Of a stretch of 64,000 nucleotides of DNA, positions 37,633-48,165 are shown in pieces (the stretch's first letter is position 1; each line of letters begins with the position of its first letter). The DNA is from Chamaecyparis obtusa. Its lineage: Eukaryota > Streptophyta > Pinopsida > Cupressales > Cupressaceae. The translations under genes were made by a program, and so were the position numbers. The stretch is taken from positions 3,274,501-3,338,500 of the forward strand of contig BSBK01001572.1 of NCBI GenBank assembly GCA_027943335.1, given 5' to 3'. The notes beneath the pieces were generated by a model that had not been told where the DNA came from, did no database searches, and saw nothing but the letters and a program-made list of their open reading frames with translations.

Positions 37633-39850
37633 CTGCAGGATAGAAAACCATCAGAACTCAAAGGAACCCATCATAGAATCAACAAAGGAAAATCAACAAC
37701 ACTAATTTTTTAAGATCCTTTGATGAGCTTTTTCAACACACACCCTGTCAAAGCTGAAAAGGACATCTGAAGTATTTAATTGAAATTGATATGTTGTTGA
37801 TAATTATGTTTCTATTTCTATTGGTTTCTCTATCACATTCAATAAAATCTTTTCTACATCTTCAACATTCTTTGGTTTCTTCTAATATCGCTGAATTTAT
37901 AGTCGTAACTGTTCTCTCTTGAATCCTTATGATAAGTGTTATCTTGTGTTTGTGAAATTCAAGATTCATTAGCTTTCAAATGTTGCATTATATCTTTTTA
38001 CTTCTACTTCCCTTATCAGTTGGTCCTCACAGCATTGTCGTATATGCTTTTTCTTGCTTCTTGTTGCCCACTCATATGGCTTTGCTAATCAAGATAGTGA
38101 TTAGTCAAAAATTGAAGCTTATTCATTATGTTCTTAATGTACTCTTTCCACTAGATAGATGGTAGATTTGTTTGTTTAGAATTGTGGAGAGCATAGGAGC
38201 TCACAACTAGATGCTATAGAAAATCAGATTCTAGTCTTCAGTTGCCCTCTTAGCCTCACTTAATTTGACTTCATATTCTATTAGTATTTTCCCCTTTCCT
38301 CTTTTGGATTTTTGGTGTTTTTGTTAGTGGTGATTCTGAGAAATGTGAGTAAATATATACTAGAGTATTTTCTTGAGGTATTGCTATTCTATGAAGGATG
38401 ACAGTGGGTGATGACAAATTAAGTAAAAATTAACATGGGACTAGAAGTGGAAATGGCACTCGTGTATATTAGTTGTACAGAAAACATATAATTTAATGAT
38501 ATCTAGCAACATTATACACAAACAATACAAAGCTATCTAGGATATATCATAGTTATTATTATAATATACAAGAGACATATAAGTCAAAATCTGGTTAACA
38601 GATGAACCATTGCCAGGATGATATATTTACAAGTAGCTTTAGTGAAGTCTATGATAATTATCATGTTGATAGTTTCACGTTTGGTAGATGATAACTATTC
38701 TCATGTTTCTTTGGCATTGTTCACAAGCTGCTTTAAAGTTGTGGATAACGTGCTTCAAGATTTTTTGTTTGAATACAAGTCTTAACTTTTGCACAACTTT
38801 TTTTTGTAGAACTCAATGTGTCCAGCTGATATAAAAGAATAAGTTTCAATTTTTATCTTAATTATATATTTAATTGTGGGATACAAAACCCATTCTTTCT
38901 CAGTGATGAATAAGTTTGTTGCAGGAGTATTTTTTTCTTGTCTCTATCTGCTTGCTGGTCCTCAAATGATGCTTTGAACTTACCATCCTTAGTGTACTTT
39001 CCTCATCATCTTGTTGTCCTCAGAATCAGCTATACAAAGAAACTAAATTTTGTACTATCAATTACAACATTTTTGTTACTTTGGCAATACAAATTATTGT
39101 TTTCATGTGCTTGCAATGTCAACATGATATGCTTTGAATGCTCTCACCCACTTAGGTTGCTGCTCGTTGTGATTACTTTGTAACAGAAAGTGTGTCAAGC
39201 TATTATGTCATTCATTTCAATGAATCTAAGACAAACTAGATATTGATTTAGCAAATGCATTTATTATTGCAAGAATTCTCTTTCCGTGAATAGATAACAA
39301 CTCACCCTTGTTTCACTTGGGTCTCTCAAAGGAGGCAAGAGTAACCTACTCCATATGATCAAGAGTAACGAGTGTGATTCCCCATATACACTTCTTATAT
39401 TGATCTTCTTTCTGTTCATTTAGGTACACTCCAACGCTATGAAGGATCTCCACATTCTTTGAGAATAACATCAATGATTTTTCAACAATATAAATTCACC
39501 TTTCAACGGATCAACAATATAATAACCATATTTGTCTGAAATTTGTCTAAAAAATTTAATATTCAATAATGGGCAATATTTTTTACCATCTATTGGGAGT
39601 TTAGAATGAAATATTTAATCTTAACTAATAATTTTTTATTGAAAAAGATTATATGTTTACCTTATTTCTATGCTCAAGTGTGCATCATTCACTTCATTCT
39701 TATATTGCACATTGAATAACTTCACCATTGAGTTTAAAGTATCACTAGTCATCCTCCCCTTAGGCTTTTCTACCCTTGAACTATAGATGGAAAAACTTGA
39801 AATCATGTTTAATGGAAAGTACTAGTATACATGGTATGATTATTCTTTAA
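37633..39850. other. CACTA interior, no gene recognised
   Basis: About 2.2 kb of AT-rich sequence. I looked for upstream neprosin exons (signal peptide region) on the minus strand and for transposase motifs on both strands and saw none. Short ORFs overlap in several frames and are not convincing. Confidence 0.4.
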
Positions 39851-39922
39851 AGGGTACTAGCTCAATGGAAGAGCACCTACTTTACAAGTAGGAGGATGAT
39901 GGTTCAATTCCATCGTGCCCTA
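39851..39922 (+). tRNA. tRNA-Val(UAC)-like sequence, intron-less, 72 nt
   Basis: It folds as a full cloverleaf. The acceptor stem AGGGTAC pairs with GTGCCCT (one G-U) and is followed by discriminator A. The D stem is GCTC/GAGC with loop AATGGAA. The anticodon stem CCTAC/GTAGG encloses TTTACAA, so the anticodon is UAC (Val). The T stem GATGG/CCATC has loop TTCAATT. A-box (TAGCTCAATGG) and B-box (GGTTCAATTCC) matches are good. No CCA is encoded. The AGGG...CCCTA acceptor and overall form recall plastid/bacterial tRNA-Val(UAC), but the plastid gene carries a group II intron that is absent here. No T-run follows, so Pol III termination and expression are doubtful. It sits 3 bp before the 3' subterminal repeats. 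Confidence 0.75.
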
Positions 39923-39924
39923 AT

Positions 39925-40188
39925 ATGACTAAATATATGACTAAATTAATGATCAAATAAATGACCAAATAAATGACTAAATAAATGACCAAATAAAATA
40001 CCAAATAAATGACCAAATAAATGACTAAATATATGACCAAATAAATAACTAAAATAGTTTAGTCATAAATTTGGTCACGAGATAAATGACAGGCAATAAA
40101 CTACCACTGGTCACGTGACCAAAATTGGTCATTTATCTACAATTTTTGGTAGTTTATTTGGTCATATATTGCTATTTTTGTACTAGTG
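39925..40188. repeat. 3' subterminal repeats and terminus of the CACTA element
   Basis: About ten tandem copies of a 12-13-bp unit, AAATAAATGAC(C/T), run from 39925 to about 40055. A G-box palindrome, GGTCACGTGACC (40109-40120), follows, and the terminus TACTAGTG is at 40181-40188. The same two motif types occur at the 5' end, in inverse order. Confidence 0.88.
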
Positions 40189-43100
40189 TGACTTCGTTGC
40201 TTTTACCAAACTTTAACCATTCGTATTTTGAGAAGAGAGGCTTTATTTTAAAAGATTCAAGGTGTTTTTTGGTTCATCTCGATGAGATCTTTCATTTGAG
40301 ACCACTTTCACCAGATTTGGAAACTGTCAAATTTTTAGCTACGAACACTGTACTGAATTCCTTGCTTTGACCAAATGTTGATCACCCGTATCTTGAGAAG
40401 AGAGACTCCATTTTTCAATATTCAAGGTGTTTTTTGGTTTATCTCGATGAGATCTTCGATTTGAGATAGCTTACACAAGATTTGGAAATGGTCAAATTTT
40501 TAACTACGAACACTTTCCTAACTTCTTTGCTTTGACCAAACTTTGACCATTTGTATCTTGAGAAGTGAGGCTCCATTTTTCAAGGTTCAAGGTGTTTTTT
40601 TGTTCATCTCAATGAGATCTTTTATTTGAGACCACTTTTACCAAATTTGGAAATGGTCAATTTTTTCAGCTACAAACATTGTACTGACTTCCTTGCTTTG
40701 ACCAAACTTTGACCGTCTGTATCTTGAGAAGAGAGGCTCTATTTTTCAGGATTCAAGGTGTTATTTGGTTCATCATAATGAGATCTTCAATTTGAAACCA
40801 CTTTCACTAGATTTGGAAACTATCAAATTTTTAGGTAGGAACACTATATTGACTTCCTTGCTCTGACCAAACTATGATGTTATTTATCTTGAGAAGAGAG
40901 GCTCCATTTTTCAAGATTCAAGGTGTTTTTTTGTTCATCTTAACAAGATCTTCAATTTGAAACCACTTTCACTGGATCTGGAAAACGTCAAATTTTTAGC
41001 TATAAACACTGTTTTAAGTTCCTTTCTTTGACCAATCGTTGATTATCCGTATCTTGAGAAGAGAGGCTCCATTTTTCAAGATTCAATGTGTTTTCTTGTT
41101 CATCTCAATGAGATCTTTGATTTGAGACCACTTTCACATGATTTAGAAATGGTCAAATTTTTAGCTATGAACACCACACTGACTTCCTTGCTTTGACCAA
41201 ACTTTGACCATTTGTATCTTGAGAAGAGAGGCTCCAGTTTTCAAGATTCAAGTTGTTTTTTGGTTAATCTTGACGAGATCTTCGATTTGAGACCACTTTC
41301 ACCATTTTGGAAAGGGTAAATTTTTTAGCTACAAACACTGTATTGACTTCTGTGTTTTGACCAAACTTTGATCATCCGTATCTTGAGAAGAGAGGCTCCA
41401 GTGTTCAAGATTCAAGGTGTTTTTTAGGTCATCTTGACAAGATCTTTGATTTGAGACCACTTTCACCAGATTTGGAAATAGTCAAGTTTTTAGCTACGAA
41501 CACTATACTGACTTCCTTGCTTTGACCAAACTTTGACCATTTGTATCTTGAGAAGAGATGCTCCTGTTTTCAAGATTCAACGTATTTTTTGGTTCATCTC
41601 GACGAGATCTTTGTTTTGAGACCACTTTCACCAGATTTGGAAATGGTTAAATTTTTAGCTACGAGCAATGTAATGACTTCCTTACTTTGATCAAAATTTT
41701 TCGTCCATATCTTGAGAAGAGAGGCTCTATTTTTCAAGATTCAAGGTGTTTTTTGGCTCATCACGATGAGATGTTCAATTTGAGAAAACTTTCACCAATT
41801 TTGGAAATGGTCAAATTTTTTACTATGAACACAGAACTGACTTTCTTTCTTTGAGAAAACTTTGACTGTCCGTATCTTGAGAAGAGAGGCTTCATTTTTT
41901 AAGATTCAAGGTGTTTTTTGGTTCATCTCGATGAGATCTTTGATTTGAGACCACTTTCACTAGATTTGGAAACTGTCAAAATTTTAGCTATGAACATTGT
42001 ACTAACTTCCCTACTTTAAACAAACTTTGATTGTCTATATCTTGAGTAGAGAAGCTTTGTTTTCCAAGATTTGAAGTGTTTTTTGGTTCATGTCGATGAG
42101 ATCTTTGATTTTAGACCACTTTCACCAAATTTGGAAATGGTCAAATTTTTAGCTACGAACATTGTACTAACTTACTTTGTTTGACCAAACTTTCACCGTT
42201 CGTATCTTGAGAAGAGAGGCTTCATTTTTCCAGATTCAAAGTGTTTTTTGATTCATCTCGATGAGATCTTTCATTTTAGACCACTTTCACCAGATTTCAA
42301 GTCTGTCAAATTTTTAGCTATGAACACTTGTTGAATTACTTTCTTTGACCACACTTTGACCACCTGTATCTTGAGAAGAGAGGCTTCATTTTTCAATATT
42401 CAAGGTGTTTTTTGGTTCATCTCGATGAGATCTTCAATTTGAGATAGCTTACACAAGATTTGGAAATGGTAAAATTTTTAACTACGAACACTTGCCTAAC
42501 TTCCTTTCTTTGACCAAACTTTGACCGTCAGTATCTTGAGAAGAGAGGCTCCATTTTTCAAGATTCAAGGTGTTTAATGGTTCATCTTGACAAGACCTTC
42601 ATTTTGAGACTACTTTCACTAGATTTGTAAATGGTTAAATTTTTAGCTACGAACACTATATTGACATCCTTTCTTTGACCAAACTTTGACCATTCGTATC
42701 TTGAGAAAAGAGGCTCCATTTTTCAAGATTCAAGGTGTTTTTTAGTTCATCTCGATCAGATCATCGATTTGAAACCACTTTCACCAGATTTGGAAATGGT
42801 CAAATTTTTAGCTACGAACATTGTACTGACTTCCCTTCTTTGACCAAACTTTGACCATCTGTATTTGGAGAAGAGAGGCTTTGTTTTTCAAGATTCAATG
42901 TGTTTTTCAGTTCATCTTGATGAGATCTTATATTTGAGACTACTTTCACCAGATTTGGAAATGGTCAAATTTTTAGCTACGAACACTGTACTGACTTCCC
43001 TTCTTTGAGAAAACTTTGACTGTCTGTATTTTGAGAATAGACACTCTATTTTTCAAGATTCAAGGTGTTTTTTGGCTCATCATGACAATATCTTTGATTT

Positions 43101-46100
43101 GAGACCACTTTCAGTAGATTTGGAAATGGTCAAATTTTCAGCTACGAACACTATACAAACTTCCTTGCTTTGACCAAACTTTGACCATCTGTATTTTGAG
43201 AAGAGAGACTCAATTTTTAAAGATTTCAAGTTTTTTTCGTTCATTTCTATGAGATCTTTGATTTCAAACCACTTTAACCAGATTTGGAAATGGTCAAATT
43301 TTTAGTTACAAACACTGTAATGACTTCCTAGCTTTGTCAGAACTTTGTCCACCGTATCTTGAGAAGAGAAGCTCCATTTTTCAAGATGCAAGGTGTTTTT
43401 TGGTTCATCCCGATGAGATCTTCGATTAGAGACCACTTTCACATGATTTGGAAATGACCAAATTTTTAGCTATGAACAGTGTATTGACTTCCTTGGTTTT
43501 ACCAAAATTTGACCATTTGTATCTTGAGAAGAGAAGCTATGTTTTTCAAGTTTCAAGTTGTTTTTTGGTTCGTCTCAATGGGATCTTCCATTTGAGACCA
43601 CTTTCAACATATTTGAAAATGGTCAAATTTTTAGCTATGAAAATTGTACTGAGTTCATTACTTTGACCTAACTTTGACCATCAGTATCTCGAGAAGAGAG
43701 GCTCCATTTTCAAGATTCAAGGTGTTTTTTGGTTCATCTCGATGAGATCTTCGATTTAAGACCACTTTCACCATATTTGGAAATGGTCAAATTTTTAGCT
43801 ATGAACACTGTACTGACTTCCTTACTTTGACCAAACTTTGACTATCCGTATCTTGAAAAGAGAGGCTCCCATTTTCAAGATTCAAGATGTTTTTTGGTTC
43901 ATCTTGAGAAGATCTTCAATTGGAGACCACTTTCACCACATTTGGAAATGGCCAACTTTTTATCTACAAACACTGTACTAACTTACTTTCTTTGACCAAA
44001 CTTTGATCATCCGTATCTTGAGAAGAGATGCTCGATTTTTCAATATTCAAGATGTTTTTTAGTTTATCTTGATGAGATCTTTTATTTGAGACCACTTTCA
44101 CTAGATTTGAAAATGGTCAAATTTTTAGCTACGAAGACCATACTGACTTCCTTGCTTTGGAAAAACTTTGACCCTCCGTATCTTGAGAAGAGAGGCTTCA
44201 TTTTTCAAGATTCAAGGTGTTTTTTAGTTCATCATGATGAGATCTTTGATTTGAGACCACTTTTGTTAGATTTGGAAATGATCAAATTTTTAGCTACGAA
44301 CACTGTACTAACTTCCTTGCTTGTACAAAATTTTGACCATCCATATTTTGAAAAGAGAGGCTCTATTTTTCAAGATTCAAGGTGTTTTTTGGTTCATCTC
44401 GATGAGATCTTTCATTTGAGACCACTTTCATCATATTTGGAAATGGTCAATTTTTTAGCTACGAACACTGTACTCACTTCCTTGCTTTGACCAAACTTTG
44501 ATAGTCTGTATTTTGAGAAGAGAGGCTCCATTTTTCAAGATTCAAGGTGTTTTTTGGTTCATCTCGATGAGATCTTCGATCTGAGACCACTTTCACCAGA
44601 TTTGAAAATGGTGAAATTTTTAGCTACGAATAATGTACTTACTTCCTTGCTTTGACAAAACTTTGACCATCTGTATCTTGAGAAGAGAGGCTCCATTTTT
44701 CAAGATTCAAACTATTTTTTGTTCATCTCGATGATATCTTTGATTTGGGAACACTTTAACCAGATTTGGAAATGGTCAAAGTGTTTGCTATGAATAATGT
44801 AATAACTTCCTTGATTTCACAAAATTTTGACTATCCGTATCTTAAGATGAGAGGCTCCATTTTTCAACATTCAAGGTGTTTTTTGGTTCATCTCAACAAG
44901 ATCTTTGGTTTGAGATCACTTTAACTAGATTTCAAAATGGTCAAATTTTTAACTACGAACACTGTACTGACTTCCTTACTTTGACCAAATCTTGACCGTC
45001 CATGTCTTGAGAAGAGAGGCTCTATTTTTTTAGATTAAAGGTGTTTTTTGGTTCATCTCCACGAGATCTTCAATTTGAGACCTCTTTAATTAGATTTGGA
45101 AATGGTCAAATTTTTAGCTACGAAGAATTGTACTGACTTCCTTGATTTGACTGAACTTTGACCGTCCATATCTTGAGAAGAGAGGCTCCATTTTTCAAGA
45201 TTCAATATGTTTTTTGGTTTATTTGGATGAGATCTTTGATTTGAGACCACTTTCACTAGATTTGGAAATAATCAAATTTTTAGCTGTGAACACTGTATTG
45301 ACTTCCTTGCTTTGAATAAACTTTGACCATCCATATCTTCAGAAGAGAGGCTCCATTTTTCAATATTCAAGGTGTTTTGGGGTTCATCTCGATGAGATCT
45401 TTGATTTGAGACCACTTTCACCAGATTTGGCAATGGTCAAATTTTTAGCTACGAACACTGTATTGACTTCCTTGCTTTAACCAAACTTTGATAGTTTGTA
45501 TCTTGAGAAGAGGTGCTCTGTTTTTCAAGATTCAAGGTGTCTTTGGGTTCATCTCGATGATATCTTTGATTTGAGACCATTTTCACCACATTTGGAAATT
45601 GTCAAAATTTTATCAATGAACACTGTACTAATTTCCTTGCTTTGACAAAAATTTGACCATTTGTATCTTGATAAGAGAGGCTCTATTTTTCAAGATTCAA
45701 GGTGCTTTTTAGTTCATCTCAACAAGATCTTCGATTAGAGACCACTTTCACCAAATTTGGAAACTGTCAAATCTTTAGCTTCAAATACTGTACTGACTTC
45801 ATTGCTTTGACCAAACTTTGACTATTTGTATGTTGAGAAGAGAGGCTCCATTTTTCAAGATTCAAGTTGTTTTTGGGTTCATCATGATGAGATCTTTGAT
45901 TTGAGATCACTTTTACCAAATTTGGAAACTGTCAAATTTTTAGTTACAAACACTATATTGACTTCCTTTCTTTGAGAAAACTTTGACCATCCGTATCTTG
46001 AGAAGAGAGGCTCCATTTTCAAGATTTAATGTATTTTTTTGTTCATCTTGACAAGATCTTCGATTTGAGACCACTTTCACCATATATGGAAATAGTCAAA

Positions 46101-47806
46101 TTTTTAGCTACAAACACCATACTAACTTCCTTGCTTTGACCAAACTTTGACCATCAATATCTTGAGAGGAGAGGCTCCATTTTTAGGATTCAACGTATTT
46201 TTTTGTTCTTCTCAATGAGATCTTTGATATGAGACCACTTTCACTAAATTTGGAAATGGTCAAATTTTTAGCTACAAACACTGTAGTGACTTCCTTACTT
46301 TGACCAAATTATGATCATCTATATCTTGAGATGAGATGCTCCATTTTTCAAGATTCAAGTTGTTTGTCAGTTCATCTCCATGAGATTTTTTATTTGAGAC
46401 CACTTTCACCAAATTTGGAAACAGTCAAATGTTTAGCTACAAATGTTGTACTGACTTCCTTTCTTTTACCAAGCTTTGACCATCTATATCTTGAGAAGAT
46501 AGGCTCAATTTTTTAAGATTGAAGTTGTTTTTTGGTTCATCTCAATGAGATCTACAATTTGAGACCACTTTCACCAGATTTGGAAATAGTCAAATTTTTA
46601 GCTATGAACAATGTATTGACTTCCTTGCTTTGACCAAATTTTGATCATTCGTATCTTGAGAAGAGAGGCTTCATTTTTCAAGATTCATAGTGTTTTGGGT
46701 TGATCTCGATGAGATCTTTTATTTGAGACCACTTTCAACAAATTTGGAAATGGTCAATTTTTTTGCTATGAACATTGTACTGACTTCCTTACTTTGATGA
46801 AACTTTGACCATCCGTATCTTGGGAAGAGAGGCTCTGTTTCTCAAGATTCAAGTTGTTTTTTGGTTCATCTCGACAAGATCTTTGATTTGAGCCCACTTT
46901 CACTTAATTTGGAAATAGTCAAATTTTTAGCTATGAATATTGTACTGACTTCCTTGCTTTGACCAAACTTTGACCATTTGTATCTTGAGAAAAGAGGCTT
47001 CATTTTCAAAATGCATGGTGATTTTGGTTCATCTCAATGAGATCTTTGATTTGAGACTAGTTTCACCAGATTTGGAAACACTCAAATTTTTAGCTATGAA
47101 CACTATACTGACTTCCTTTCTTTGACCAAACTTTGGTTGTCTATATTTTGAGAAGAGAGGCTCCATTTTTCAAGATTCAAGGTGTTTTTTAGTTCATCTT
47201 GATGAGATCTTTGATTTGAGACCACTTTCACCAGATTTGGAAATGGTCAATTTTTTAGCTATGAACGCTGTACTGACTCCTTTCTTTGACCAAGCTTTGA
47301 CTGTCCATACCTTGAGAAGAGAGGCTCCATTTTTTAAGATTCAAGGTGTTTTTGTGTTCATCTTGAGGAGATCTTCATTTTGAGACCACTTTCACTAGAT
47401 TTGGAAATGGTCAAATTTTTATCTACGAACACTGTACTAACTTCCTTTCTTTGACCAAATTTTGACCATTCGTATCTTGAGAAGAGAGGCTCTATTTCTC
47501 AAGATTCAAGGTGTTTTTTGGTTCATCTTGATGAGATCTTCGATTTGAGACCACTTTCACTAGATTTAGAAATAGTCAAAGTTTTGGCTACAAACACTGT
47601 ATTGACTTTGTTGCTTTTACCAAACTTTGACCACCCATATCTTGAAAAGAGAGGCTCCTTTTTTCAAGATTCAATATGTTTTTTGGTTCATCTCAATGAG
47701 ATTTTTGATTTGGGACCACTTTCACCAGATTTGGAAATGGTTAAATTTTTAGCTACGAATACTATACAGACTTCCTTGCTTTGACCAAACTTTGATCATC
47801 TATATT
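40189..47806 (+). repeat. 165-bp satellite array, segment 4
   Basis: About 46 monomers, same phase and orientation as the earlier segments. TGA at 40189-40191 is the right target duplication of the CACTA element. Monomers from about 40605 to 42570 repeat, in order, the 12 monomers that end at about 40600 once the two insertions are removed. The array ends at 47806 where an LTR begins. Confidence 0.97.
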
Positions 47807-48150
47807 TGTAGACATCAAAAATTGGGCAAGTGCTTAAAAATGATTCAAATTGCAAAATCTCAACAAAATGCTCTAATTCTCATCAAAATGGATCAAATCA
47901 ATTTTTATAATGGACATTTATTAATCAAAATTGGACAAAATAATTTAAATCAAAGGAAAAATCAAATAATGACGTTAAATAATTAAATACAAGTTTAAAA
48001 GGGTTAATTACAGTATATTATTTATTTTAATCAATTAATTTTATATTTCAAAAATAAAAAATCAAATCGAACCTATTCCCTTACATGGCTAATTTAATTA
48101 ATTGATGAAATTTAATTAATCCTAATATATTCCAATTTTGTGTGTCTACA
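47807..48150 (-). repeat. 3' LTR of the Tat element (344 bp)
   Basis: Bounded by TGTAGACA at one end and TGTCTACA at the other (short inverted termini). The left side abuts a satellite monomer cut after ATATT. The right side abuts a polypurine tract. The second LTR is not in the window, so the ends are inferred from the TG...CA termini, the satellite break and the tract. Confidence 0.75.
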
Positions 48151-48165
48151 AATGCCCTTCTTTGA
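48151..48165 (-). promoter_or_regulatory. Polypurine tract of the Tat element
   Basis: On the minus strand TCAAAGAAGGGCATT lies directly before the LTR start TGTAGACAC. Its position and purine content fit plus-strand priming. Confidence 0.65.

Larger units (their letters stand above)
27198..40188. mobile_element. 13.0-kb Pack-CACTA-type element carrying host gene fragments
   Basis: The left end is CACTAGTAAAA and the right end is TACTAGTG, i.e. inverted CACTAGTA termini. The flanks are TGA on both sides (27195-27197 and 40189-40191), and joining the flanks restores an uninterrupted satellite monomer. Terminal CACTA plus a 3-bp duplication defines the superfamily. Both ends carry subterminal repeats based on AATAAATGAC(C/T)AA and G-box palindromes. 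I find no Transposase_21 (TNP2/TNPD) or TNPA-like protein. The interior carries fragments of P450, P4-ATPase, PPR and neprosin genes on both strands and an intron-less tRNA-Val-like sequence. Mobility would depend on transposase supplied in trans. Confidence 0.88.

Noticed and set aside
37426..37713. Plus-strand ORF of 95 codons
   Set aside because: It is the antisense shadow of the neprosin exons, which match a known family on the minus strand.
27198..40188. Autonomous CACTA transposase
   Set aside because: I looked for TNP2/TNPD (Transposase_21) and TNPA-like readings on both strands and saw none; the element is treated as non-autonomous.
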